Positions 23,617-35,330 of a stretch of 64,000 bases of DNA are shown one piece after another. Source of the DNA: Dermanyssus gallinae (Eukaryota; Arthropoda; Arachnida; Mesostigmata; Dermanyssidae). The notes below the pieces were generated by a model. The model saw only the letters and a program-made list of their open reading frames with translations, made no database searches and was not told the origin of the DNA. The position numbers were made by a program, and so were the translations under genes. Where the stretch lies: the NCBI GenBank assembly GCA_003439945.1, contig QVRM01002206.1, forward strand, positions 62,001 to 126,000. Direction: 5' to 3'. Every line of letters begins with the position of its first letter. Position 1 is the first letter of the stretch.

Positions 23617-26502
23617 CGGACCCTGGCTCAGCTTCCTATCCCCCTCCCCAGAGCGCTTCAAGTAACCCCTCTATAAGGGTTACTTGTCCCAGATGCGGCC
23701 GGGACTTCACCCGCCGCGGTCTCCCCATTCATCAAGCTAGATGCCGTTCCACGTCTGCGACTGCCGCTCCGTCTCCGACTGTATCCTCCGCGCCAACACT
23801 CCCGTCGCAGCCGAGACAGCCGCTGGTCGACAGGCTCAGCATTGCGACCCAACAATCAAGGGTGATGCGCGTGGTTCCCCGGGCGGTGAGGCCTTTGGTT
23901 GCCGAGCTCCTTTGCGACGTCCTCGACTTTGTGGCGACCAACAACGACCTCTCCTCGTGGGAGTCGCTCCTGTCATTCGCTTATGCGGTCCTTCAACTGC
24001 CACTTCGCACCTTGTCGTCAATCTCTTTGGCAGCGACTGTCCGATCGAACCTCCGTGCATTTCGCGATGGCTGGCGTTTTGAGTATCGCGTAGGAGGTAT
24101 TAGAAGAGCCAGAACGGACCCGTGCGACTCGCCTGAGGACTCGGCACGCCGCGTTTCGAGCAAGCTATCTGAGGGAGACGTTTCCGGGGCGGCCCGACTA
24201 TTATGCTCTACTCATTTGCCTCGGGGGACGGAGTCCTAGCTTCGCTTGCCACCAAGCACCCACCTGCTCCGCCGCACTTGGCTTTTCCTGCCCCTCCTGA
24301 CTCGATGACGCAGCATCAAACCTCAGTCGATGACGTCTTGGGAGCTGTAGCCGGCTTTCCGGCCAGTTCGTCCGCTGGTACTGACGGTCTCCGCCCGCGC
24401 CATCTAAAGGATCTCCTTTCCCCCGGGATCGGACCGGTGGCCGGGAGACTGGCCGCATCACTTGCCAGAGTGATGAACGTCCTGAGATGGGGCCGACTGC
24501 CGGCTGAGGTCAGGGCGATCATGTTCGGCGCCAACCTATTCGCACTGCGCAAAAAAGACGCATCAATTCGCCCCATTGCCTGCTCTCTTACGTTACGGAG
24601 GATCGCAGCAAAGATAGCTTGCCGCGAGGCCAAAGAACTTATTATGGAACAACTTGACCCGCACCAGCTGGGATTTGGCATGGCGGGCGGAACGTAGACT
24701 GCCGCACATGCAGCAAGAGCCTTTATGCAATCAAGTCCCCCCGGTACGGCACTCCTGAAGTTGGATTTTCGCAATGCATTCAACACCATCTGTAGGGATC
24801 ACTTCCTTCGTGCGGTTCGGGATACAGTCCCGGAACTCTTCACCTTAGTAGAACACGCGTACAAAGAGCCATCCGTCCTGTTGTTTGGCGCCGAGACGTT
24901 ATTTTCGGCATCGGGCATACAGCAGGGGGACCCCTTGGGACCGGCCCTATTCAGCCTGGGGATATGTGAGCTGGTTAACTCCGTTCAAGTGCCATTCAAC
25001 GCTTGGTACCTAGACGATGGCACACTTGGTGGACCGATGGTAGACTTGCTCGATGAGGTGGTCTGGTGCTGAACACGGCCAAATGCGAGGTGTTCGCTCC
25101 GGGGACAGACCCAGACGACCCCTCATTGAGGGCCTTGCTCGAGCTGCTACCGGGGTGTAGAGTCGTGGCTGACCACGAAATAAACCTTCTTGGCGCACCG
25201 GTTCTGCCCTCTGCGGTGCCGGGACAACTCGACCTCTTGATGGACAGATTGTGGGCGATGCAGGAACGTCTTCCGCTTGTTGGAGCCCACCAGGGACTCT
25301 ACCTGCTTCGTTCGTCGTTCTCCGCGTGCCGCATTGTACATATTTTACGGTCCATAGACTGCTCAGGCGATTTGAACCATCTTCTCCAACCATTCGACGA
25401 CCAGGTGGTGGAGGCCCTACAGACGGTGCTGAGTCTAAACTTACGACCACGAGAGGTGCGCCAGGCGGCCCTCCCCACGTCCATGGGCGGCCTTGGTCTC
25501 CCCTCGGCTCGATTCTTGGCGGGCCCGGTCGTGGCTGCCTCGATGCATGCTGCGTCGGAAAATGTCCAGCGCCTGCTCCCGCCGGCGGCTCAGGCAATGT
25601 TCGAGGCGGCTCGTGACGATATAGCGACTGGACTTTAAGCTTCATCGCCTGGTCCCAATAGACTAGCCTGCCAGAGGGCCTGGGCCGAGAAGACCCACGA
25701 AGCTTCGCTTAGTTCGCTGCTTGAAGAATGCGGGGATGACCAGGACAAGGCACGCCTTCTAGCTGTCGCTCGCTCAGGAGCAAGCGACTGGTTGCATGCA
25801 CTACCCGCTGACTCACTGGGTACCCGCCTTGATGACCAATCCACCCGGATATGCGTTGGCCTGAGATTGAGGGCTGATTTGGTTGAGCCACACAGATGCT
25901 CTTGTGGCGAGCCCGTCGGGCGACTCGCCAGACACGGCCTGTCTTGCGCTCACGCAGCGGGCCGGCGCCCAAGACACACTGCCTTGAATGAAATGCTTGC
26001 AAGATTGCTGCGGAGGGCAGGGATTCCCTGCGTCCTGGAACCACCTGGGCTTTCAAGAGACGACGGTAAGCGCCCCGACGGTATGACTTTGATACATTTC
26101 TATAAGGGTCGTTCCCTGGTGTGGGATGCGACGGTGACCGACTCTCTGACCCCTTCCCTTGTCGGTCCCGGCTCGTCCTGCCCGGGGACTGCCGTTTCGC
26201 GAGCTGAGACCTCAAAGATGAGAAAGTATGCGGACCTAAGTCGGGCGCACCACTTTTCGCCATTCGCGTTCGAGACGATGGGTGGCCCTGGGCCCCTCAC
26301 GGTAACATTGATCTCTCGGGTTGGCGACGCGTTACGGCAGGCGACGATGGACAAGAGGGCGCACGCCTTCTTCTCCCAGCGACTGTCCCTGGAGATCCAA
26401 AGAGGTAACGCGACCTCAGTGCTCGGAACTATGAGAGACTGGATGGACCCGGACATTCGCGCCAGGGGGCGGGCAGGACTTCCTCACGGGCATGAGCGAT
26501 AG
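23613..26502 (+). pseudogene. LINE ORF2: zinc finger, reverse transcriptase, restriction-like endonuclease (broken)
   Basis: ORF2 would reverse-transcribe element RNA at a nicked target. The N-terminus has a zinc finger, CPRCGRDF...HQARC (CX2CX11HX3C, 23,685 onward). RT motif A (LDFRNAFN) lies near 24,763-24,790, motif B (GIQQGDPLGPAL) near 24,915-24,950, and motif C (YLDDG, in place of the more common YADD or FADD) near 25,006-25,020. The C-terminus has a CSC...H...C finger (25,898-25,947), then KRPDG (26,068-26,082) and VWDATV (26,119-26,136), the catalytic PD...D signature of RLE nucleases. Frame order is 0, then 2, then 1: shifts near 24,205-24,237 and near 25,063, and stops at TAG 24,695 and TAA 25,636. 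The start codon is unclear; the frame is open from at least 23,589. Confidence 0.85.
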
Positions 26503-26613
26503 AGCGGCTACGGCGCGCAGAAAGAGCAACTAGGTCGACGAGCAGCAATGCCGTGAAGCATTATATATATTCTTCTAAATTATAATAAAACTTAATTCAA
26601 CATTAAAAAAAAA

Positions 26614-26960
<347 letters not shown>

Positions 26961-26964
26961 TATT

Positions 26965-27710
26965 ATGCGATTGGCTATGTAGCACAAGTTTACACAAGTT
27001 CTCAGTCGAACGTCACCTTTTTGTGCTGCTACAATTTCTTACACCCACTAAAATGCTTCCATCTTTTCAAAACTTTCAGGTTGTCTAGCTTCCGTGGAAC
27101 GGAGTTCGCGTAGAATATACCGCTGGAAGTTTGCACCATCCCGCACTTCAACTTCGTGCTGGGATCCTTTTTCGGCCCAGCCTACTCGAGAATATCCTTC
27201 GCCACCTCTTGATTTTGCATCGTCTCACGTATTCGGTAAAACGGGCCTGCTCATTACGATCAATGGTGATTCGTAATTTCGTTAACAACACATCTTTGCC
27301 ATATGCTGGTAGGCCATCACCTCAAATTGCATGGAATTTTGTTTTGTCATTGCGAGACGTAACGCTACCTTTGCGAAATGCTTGCCTAGCGCATTCAAGA
27401 CTATATCAATTAATCAAAATATCAATTTAGACGGCTAAAACACATAGATAAAATAACTTACTGGAGAACATTTTGTTGAATCAAATCCGTGTGAAACGGG
27501 GTGACGCATCGTGGTAAAGAAATTGAAAGTAATTGAACCGATGAAAACGTCTCATTGGGTACCAGGAATGGTACCAGCAGGAAATGCGACGATCGAGTGA
27601 GAATATCTGCAAACTTGCGCTGCATTAACAAGGGCATAATATAAATATGCTTATTGACGACATGTTGGCCGAGCGAAGGGAAGCCAGCTGGTTTCTCGGT
27701 CTTGGAATTG
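26965..27710. other. Non-coding stretch
   Basis: No gene supported. Short open frames only, and no repeat copy elsewhere in the window recognised. Confidence 0.4.
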
Positions 27711-27714
27711 TCGT

Positions 27715-27932
27715 GAGGCGGATCTTCAACGCACCGAGGGCTGAACATATTGAGATATCCAGGGTTTTCCCAAGAGTCATTGTGACAGCATGGCCGCCGA
27801 CTCTTAGCGGTATGATTTGGCATCTATTCTCAATGAGCCTTGTTCAAAAAACAAATTAATCAACAACGGGAATCGAACCGGCGACGGTCCGGTAAATGAC
27901 AACCATGGCTAACGCCCTAGCCCCCCTGTTCG
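27715..27932 (-). repeat. tRNA-derived SINE-like repeat, copy 1
   Basis: About 80% identical by eye to 30,462-30,670, in the same orientation. Read on the minus strand it starts with a tRNA-like head: A-box-like TAGGGCGTTAGCCATGG (27,919-27,903) and B box GGTTCGATTCCC (27,879-27,868). A unique ~130-bp body follows, including the shared CATGCTGTCACAA / CATGCTGCCACAA block. Confidence 0.75.
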
Positions 27933-28136
27933 ATATATGTAGTGATGGAGTTGGGATACCTAAGTTCATCACCGCGTGGGGGCCATTTTGACAGTGTCGA
28001 TCCCCGCGTCATTCCACAATACAATAAACAGCCTTCAAGATAAATTGCCAATTGTGTATAGCGTACCTGGGCTATATACTTATTTTCCGGGTTTCAAGAG
28101 CAGTTGCGTCTTTAGATCAAGACAAATATAATCTAA

Positions 28137-30256
28137 AGTATTCAATTCAATTCAATTCAGCATTTATTTCACCACAAAATTGGTAGACAGTTGATTCAAT
28201 TTTCACAAGGTGTCACAAAGTGCACACACACAAAGTCACAAAGTGACTTTTTGGTCTTACAATATAAATTCAACTTGGATGATAAGGACGTTCCGCAAAT
28301 TTCTGGGCACACAAGTATATGATAGCGTCCAATATCAAACTCTCCGCAAAAGCTACAAACACAGTCTTCAATATTAAAACAGCTTGGCTTCATGCATATG
28401 TAATGGTGGTACCCGTGCCAGGTTATTCGGCAGATTAGCGAGCGGTTCCTTTGCATGGCTCCTTTCCATCTACGTGAAGAAAAGGCCGGGCCATCAGTAT
28501 AATTTTCAGCTACGAATTTTAAATTTCTGTTTTCTCTGTAGGCTCGATATGAGTCTAGAATGTGCGGTGCAAATGGTGTGTTACTAAGTGCTAGGTCTTC
28601 AATAAGTGTTCTCTCTCCGCACATCTCTAAGGCAAGTGTTGCCGATGCGCACTTTGGGAGCCGCAAAACACGCTTAACATATCTGGCCTTTAGCTTGTCT
28701 TGACTTTTTAGATGGCTGAGGGTCAGGTATGGTGCAATTGTGGAAAGGCAGTATGTTGCTACAGGGAGTACTTTGATTTTAAAGCAGTTTATAGCTGTTT
28801 TTACGTCCACATCGTGCATATTGCCTAACAAAAACATTGCAGACGTAGCTTTTGCTTGTATCTCTTCGATATGTCTGCTAAAAGAGAGCCCGGGGGTTAG
28901 TGTGACGCCTAGATACGAGAAGTGGCTAACTAATTTGAGTGGTTGTCCATATACTGACAGATCATGATCCCTGGCCGCGTATGACCCTCCTCTGCTAAAG
29001 CGTAAGACCTGTGACTTTTCCGCGTTAATCTTGAGCTTGTTTTCTTCGCACCACTTCGCAGTTTCGTTGAGGTAAAACTGTAGATGGTTACGAGATTTTG
29101 CTAAAATGACTAGGTCGTCAGCATAAAATGCAAAATGGGCTTTAAGATTACGCAGTAAGTCCGCGAGTCCAGTCACGTACAAAATAAAAAGAAATGGGCT
29201 AGCTGGGTCTCCCTGGGCTACCCCGATGGTTTGTGTTACGGGTGTTTGTACATAGTGGTCGCCGTTTTTCACCCAAATTATATTGTGCGCTAATATATTA
29301 TGAACGAGATTAAAAAGGGGGCCTGTTATGTTAAAACGTTTGCGAAGAGTGTCTAATAAACGATCCCTTGGCAGGCAATCGAAAGCAGTTTGAAAATCTA
29401 TAAACGCAGCGTATGTCATTTTCTTGTTAGAAAGGCGTTGTGATACATGGTTTAAAACAAACTCAACTGCATCTGACGTCGATCGCCTCTTTAAAAAACC
29501 GTATTGTTCTGCTGGAATTTTGTCTTCTACGCACGGGTACAGTCGATTAACAATGAGCGACGTTAATATCTTGTAAAGGACGCTTGTAAGTGCTATGCCC
29601 CTGTAGTTCTTTGGGTCAGTTGCATCTCCCTTTCGCTTAAATAAAGGCTGTAGATAGCTTTTCCGCCACTCATCGGGAATTTTGCCTTGACGAACACATT
29701 CATTGTATAGTTTTGTCACAATAGGGCATAAAACGTCAATATTCGACTTCAAGTGTTCATTAAGAATACGATCGGGTCCTGCTGATTTCCCGTTTTGCTT
29801 CGACATAATTGCGGTTTTGACTTCGTCTTCAGTAAAATCAACAATTTCTTCTAAAAGGTCTTGGTCTGGCAATATGACGTCTCTCGTAAATAGATTTGTA
29901 AAGTGGGCTACCCACTCTTCGTCATTTATCAATGGGTTTGAAGGTACTGGTCTCCTTGGAAGAAGTAGCCATGGTTTCCGCACGCTTTCCGAAATTAGCC
30001 TAATGCGTTGTTGTTCCTCGTAATGCCGTTTCTTTTCTTTCTTCGTACATCTAAATATTCGTTTTAATTCCGCCAGTTGTAGAAGTTCAGTTGACGTTGT
30101 GGGTTTATACAGACAGATCACCTTCTTCATTTGTCGACACTCCTTGTCAAACCACGGCTTGTGTCTCTGCAGTCTCACGTTCTTTGGTTTTGCAGCCGTG
30201 TGGATAGACCACTTAATCGTTTTTTCAATATAGTTTATATCATCTGTGCCGTAGGC
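28137..30256 (-). mobile_element. 5'-truncated LINE with intact reverse transcriptase reading frame
   Basis: The minus strand has an uninterrupted frame from 30,256 to a TGA at 28,196-28,198 (686 codons), all of it ORF2 downstream of the endonuclease. RT signatures: AGPDRILNEHL and DPKNYRGIALTSVLYK in the fingers, motif A FIDFQTAFD, motif B GVAQGDPASP, motif C FYADDLVIL with both catalytic aspartates. The C-terminus has a Cys/His cluster, CVCSFC...YHILVC. The 3' UTR is only about 50 bp, with AATAAA and then a (GAATT)n-type tail at 28,137-28,160. There is no ATG near the 5' end and the frame is simply cut off there, so it is a 5'-truncated insertion, probably recent. Similar decayed copies lie at 44.5-45.4 kb. 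I cannot fix the clade (CR1, Jockey and RTE-like were all considered). Confidence 0.9.
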
Positions 30257-30378
30257 CTAGTCTATAGTCTAAAGTATATACCATGTATAAGAGAGGGGTA
30301 AGGCCCTACTAAAAAGGTGGTGAGCAAGATGCTCAACATTAAGCTGGAAACATAACATGACTGGGGGAGGGATACGCT

Positions 30379-30430
30379 TAGACTAGAATTAAAAACATTT
30401 TTTAAGGAGGTTGTTTTTAATTCTAGACTA
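30379..30430. repeat. Inverted repeat, 18-bp arms
   Basis: TAGACTAGAATTAAAAAC (30,379-30,396) and its near-perfect complement GTTTTTAATTCTAGACTA (30,413-30,430) with a 16-nt loop and one mismatch. It lies between the truncated LINE and SINE copy 2. Confidence 0.85.
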
Positions 30431-30461
30431 TCCTCCGTCCCCTATGGGCTTGGCACTTAAC

Positions 30462-30670
30462 CTGAGGTATATCTTCAATGCACCGAGGGCCGGACATGTT
30501 AAGATATCTAGGGTATCCCCAACAGTCCTTGTGGCAGCATGGCCGCTGACTCTCAGCGGTATGGTTTATCATCTATTCTCAATGAGCATCGCTCAAAGAA
30601 AATTCGACCAACAACAGGGATCGAACCGGCGACACCCCGGTAGATGACAACCATGACTAGCTTATAATAA
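30462..30670 (-). repeat. tRNA-derived SINE-like repeat, copy 2
   Basis: Second copy of the 27.7-kb repeat, in the same orientation. B box GGTTCGATCCC lies at 30,627-30,617 (minus). The A-box region is more degenerate than in copy 1. The two copies bracket the LINE at 28.14-30.26 kb. Confidence 0.75.
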
Positions 30671-30829
30671 TCATCATTGTCACGAACGTTTTCAATAATA
30701 AATGTAACGGATGCGGACGAACAGTGGTTAGTCGAATTGGAAAAGACAAATCCTTTAGCCGCCTGGTATGCTTCTAGTAAAGAAGATGCTCCAAAGCCGT
30801 GCCATCTCTGCATGATCAGACTAATTTCT

Positions 30830-31085
30830 GCATGACTGCTGCCCGAAGGCTGGGGGACTTCAATTTACGGACGCTTTTCTTGTCGCGGAGCACGCGGAGA
30901 TGAAGTCACGGCTAACGGCCCGCACCCACTCAGTTGGCAGCAAGCTCTGGCAGGGCTTCGTAGGACGTGCAGAGCTAAACAAGATTAGAGAACGAGCCCT
31001 GAGAGAGGCCAGAGAGGCCGCCATAGTAAAGCCCCGAGGACTCGGGCTAGCTATAGCATACGACAGAGTCCCCCCCACATTGTAG
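30830..31085 (+). other. Unidentified GC-rich open reading segment
   Basis: An open frame reading ...QFTDAFLVAEHAEMKSRLTA..., then LWQGFVGRAELNKIRERALREAREAA, ending VPPTL and a TAG at about 31,083. It is GC-richer than its surroundings and helix-like, so it may be a real protein remnant. VAEHAE also occurs in the RLE-LINE fragment at 26.9 kb, which hints at transposon origin but is too short to prove it. No start codon context or splice sites stand out. Confidence 0.25.
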
Positions 31086-31089
31086 CTCC

Positions 31090-32100
31090 TTTGTGCCGAG
31101 GTCAAAGCTCTGTCGTGTCAAAAGATATGTAGCAGAGCGCACCAAGGAAGAACAAAACAAATTTCAGGAGTAGTTACCAGCCCGATAGATGGCTAGATAC
31201 TGGGATGATGAATAACCGAAGGATGAATGCAACTTATAATAAACATGTTTAAACTTCACAATCGTAAACGATTTGCAAGCATGGCTATGAATACAAAAAC
31301 GTTCTAGTAATAAGAATGTATGCATACTACAAATGATTACCGACAATTACATTATCCTGCTTATTACGATTGTTTCAAGACTAAGGGATGTCAATAAAGT
31401 CTCTACTTTCCCTTACAAAATAGGCCATAACGCCGTGAACCGACCCCCGCAACTTTCAGCATTAAACCTAACGAAAGTGGCCGTTTTCTAATATGTGTTT
31501 AGCGATGAAATTTAACCAATTAATGCAAGGATATTGAGGTGACAAAAACTTCAACAACATCTACACACTTAACGACAAAACGGAAACAGGAGAATGGAGC
31601 AAAGACTCTGGTAGAGTCTTAATTGCATTACTAATCTTAAAAAAAAAATATATATATATACATGATACAAAGGAAATAGTATATCTCTGAGGTACGCAAA
31701 ACGGTTTACTAAAGGTTTCGTAAAGCAATCCGGAATGAACGACGAACGTCCGAATGCATTCGAGGTAAGCCCGGTAAGCATCGACTAATTCCGCCAAACA
31801 GCGTAACCAATACAAGAACGTCGTCATATGTATTTATGCATGAATGTACATGTGTACATCCGTATGTACTCCACGCTGACGCATAAATTCATGCTTACAT
31901 CCGTATGTGTGTGTGTGTCAGCGTGAGGTGATCAGAGATTACGCTGGACTGAACTACTACGACACGCTTGCATCCGAATCATATTGGATTAGTCGACCTC
32001 TGTCTGGATCGAGAAGTCAGCTCTCTCGGCCTCCCAGTCACTCGATTGTCTACACATTCCGCTTTTTATTTTTTTGTTTGGATTCGCTTTGTTTTCGTCT
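31090..32100. other. Non-coding stretch
   Basis: AT-rich, no gene seen. A short (GT)n run lies near 31,906-31,918 and a short TA run near 31,650-31,661. Confidence 0.45.
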
Positions 32101-32103
32101 CTC

Positions 32104-32106
<3 letters not shown>

Positions 32107-32176
<70 letters not shown>
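32107..32176. repeat. Long (TA)n array, ~70 bp, with a second TA run to 32,208
   Basis: About 35 TA units, a GTGTGTATATAA interruption, then a further TA run at about 32,188-32,208. All long Tyr/Ile open frames here arise from it. Confidence 0.95.
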
Positions 32177-32182
<6 letters not shown>

Positions 32183-32209
32183 ATATAATATATATATATA
32201 TATATATTA

Positions 32210-33282
32210 AATCATCTCCCTTCACTCTGGTAGTAGCGGTAGTCGGCGTCGATCCAAGCAAGGCCCGTGCGCGTGACGCGCGCGTCCGCCACTCAATGGA
32301 AGCGGCTGTACTCGAAACCCAGCGCTTCAGTGGCGAAAAGTGACAAAGAGGATAGAACGACCGAACCTTTGTCGTGCCGAAAGAACGGTCACCGTGCTCC
32401 CATCGCGTACTTCACAGCATAATTGGATTAGCAGTCAGTCATCGAAGCACATGCAATAGTTGTTGCAGTAGTAGTAGTAGTGGTAGTAAAAGACGACGAA
32501 AACATATTACCAGCAGCAACACCAGATTAGCTATTGGTCTAGTCTCTCTCTCTGTCTAGATAGTACTGTTCTAGGGAGATCTGGGCCATCAGAGGGTAAA
32601 GCCTGAGGGGGAAGGGGAGGTGTGTTTAGAGGGCATGGGTGAGCCTCAGCGGGGGCTAACATCCATCCAACGGTGGCTAACCGGCCCAGGAACGGGCCGT
32701 GACATAGAGGTCTTACTGATGGCGGGCCTTTGAAGACCCTGCTCACATATACGTTAAGTTGGCCGATAATAATCCGCTACAAAAAGTACGGTACAGTCAT
32801 TTGGGAAGTCAACATAAAGTTTATGAAGGTCGCAAACATCTAGGCAGCGCAGAAAGCAGAGAGAAAGCACTGAGCAGCAATTGCTGTAAAGAAAGGATTG
32901 ATGAGTAAAACGACGAATTGATAGAATCGACGACAGCTTGGACAGTGGATTTCCAGCTGTTTGCAGCTCACAGATATTAGCCACATTCCATGTTGTCGTG
33001 GGGATTTTCATGAGACATTCAAATAAGGAATGCCAAAGCGCGGTGCGGGATCGAGTGCAAGTGCAGACGCACAGGGGCTGACATATTCAACAGTCCAACC
33101 GAAAGCCGAATAATCGAGAAGAATGTATATATATATATATATAAAAATGCATGATGACCTTCTACTTTTTCATGCATTTCTTGCTCGTCTGCATCTCAGA
33201 GGCAGAGCTAGCTTGTGCTCGCTACGGTCTTGAAGGGGAACGAATTTTGCATGCTCGTCCCTGTACGTATATGTATATATAT

Positions 33283-33320
<38 letters not shown>

Positions 33321-33500
33321 CCAGCCGTTTCCAGGTCCTGGACGGGTCAAAATTCTGCTACGAGTCATTGTCGCTGATGTGTTGAGCACAACGCGGAACA
33401 CGTATTCAACTCTGCATATCTGAAGAACTCTCTGACTCACTTAGGCGAAAACAAGCTTAAAGAGTCCAACCCGGTGAAGAGGGTAGCGTTCGACGAGAAA
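32210..33500. other. Non-coding stretch with microsatellites
   Basis: Holds a (GTA)n-like run at 32,464-32,487, a GC-rich block of unknown origin at about 32,550-32,740, a TA run at 33,126-33,143 and a TA array at 33,283-33,319. No gene supported. Confidence 0.45.
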
Positions 33501-34439
33501 GGATTAAGCAAGCAGATAAAAAAACGTGCAACGAGATAGAGTAGACACAACTGGAGGTGGGGGGTGGGCGGGGGAGAGACAAGAGATTCATGGCGGGTGT
33601 AGTGAAAATCCAGCAAACGATGGTGAACGGTTATCCTATTATACAGAAACGCAGAGAGATTACGGGTCGTGTCACTGCTGTTATCGTTCCTGCAATTACT
33701 GCACACGCTTTACTGCCACTATTATTCCTTCGGCTGTTCGACTTTGGCAGCTTCTACCGCCATTAGCACGCACTATATTGTTTGTGTTCTTTTTTTGCTA
33801 CAGGCTACAGGGCTGCCACTTATCAGGCGAACCGATTAGAGCAGCCGACGAAAACCGAACCTGTTCCAGGCGTGCAGCCAGGCTCCCGGGCCAGCGGATT
33901 AATGCAAAACAGGCCAAGCTCGGAACGGAAGGTGTGCTGAGTGGCACGTCTGTTGCCTTTCCCCTTTCACATCCGTCCCTCTCTTGTTCTCTCTCTCTCT
34001 TCTTTCCCTTGCTTTTGCATTTCTTTCAATTTCGATCGTTCGATCTCGCTCGTACGCTTTTCTATCCACGTCTCCATGAGTCGTTCCCCACACGCCTACT
34101 CGTGTCAGAGTGTGTCCGATATTCTCCCAGCATACGAATCCGCACCAGAGCAATCGTTGCTAATCAGCGCACTTGCTCTGCCCTGCCTGCACAGAATCCT
34201 GAACACAGGAGAACGAGATTACACCTATCGGTACCTGATTGCGCTTCTGTTCTGGTGTGCTGTTCTGAAGCCACTCTACCAGACAACGCTGAGATAGCAA
34301 ACTGACTTCTCCTTGCTGGATTATGTAACCGGATATGGTTACATAGGGGAGCATCCTTTAGTAATGGCCTGGTGTCCGTCGCAGCCTACCAGAAACACTG
34401 ACAAAGCCGATCGTTCGTTAAAAGGATAGTAGTTGTTTC

Positions 34440-34740
34440 TGATAAAATATGAACTCCAAGAGGCCAAGCGACATTCAATATCAAAGTTTGTATCTGCGAT
34501 GGTCGCACGCTTGATATACTACGTGAAACGAAGTTCCTGGGTATCATTCTTGATAAACATCTGACGTACCAGGGACATACGAAATATGTTTGTAAAACAA
34601 TTTGTTAGTGGCTTAGGCGTTATCTGCTACCCTCGCAAAATCCTCCTCCGTCAATGCCTCACGGCAATGTACCACGCGTACGTACAGGGCCACTTGACAT
34701 ATGGTCTGGAGGCATACAGTTTCATGCGTGTCATATAATT
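34440..34740 (+). mobile_element. Decayed LINE ORF2 fragment (post-RT region)
   Basis: The + strand encodes DGRTLDIL...ETKFLGIILDKHLTYQGHTKYV, the KFLG-x-I-LD-x-x-L-T signature found just after the RT palm in CR1/Jockey-group LINEs. Further similarity to ORF2-like sequence continues in shifted frames to about 34,740. No intact frame. The boundaries are approximate. Confidence 0.65.
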
Positions 34741-35283
34741 CCGCTTCATTTGCTTCCGAAGAGCGAACTTCTCAACGCATGACGGACGCAAACGTTGCAT
34801 AAAGCATCATTAGTTTGTATACCATATATCTGGGAAAATGCAAGCTGCATATACAGGTAGCACCCGCACACTGCTTCTCGCAATGTAGTAAAACCGATAA
34901 CTCAAATAGACCTAATAATACAGACAATAATACCACAAAAAATCGATCTAATTCTAAAGCTATTGCAAAAAATGCTAGATGGCGCAAACAAATAGTGGGA
35001 GGATGCATACAGGAAAACGCATCTTTAACGTAGCACCTCTTTGTTTTTTATAGTTATTTATCTGCACACACAAAGACGCCGAGTAGGCTCTTTTACCCTT
35101 CTTTACAGTAGCGGAGATGTCTAACGCACCGGCGTTGTCATGTTGTTTTAAACTTGTTTTTACGTAAACTCGTTCATCTTCTCTGGGTGGAAACTGCCCT
35201 GCGGATGCACCTGCTGAAACGAGAGTTTCCATTTTGACTTCCATGGCCACTGTCTTCTTGCTCTATTCAGAAAGTAAGTTGCT

Positions 35284-35285
<2 letters not shown>

Positions 35286-35326
<41 letters not shown>
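35286..35326. repeat. (TA)n array
   Basis: Pure TA run of about 20 units. Confidence 0.95.

Positions 35327-35329
<3 letters not shown>

Positions 35330-35330
<1 letters not shown>

Noticed and set aside
33526..34305. 259-codon + strand open frame
   Set aside because: It begins at GTG, contains no internal methionine and crosses pyrimidine runs and low-complexity sequence. No domain was recognised. A good-looking acceptor (TTTTTTTGCTACAG near 33,803) lies inside it, but no matching donor or homology supports an exon.
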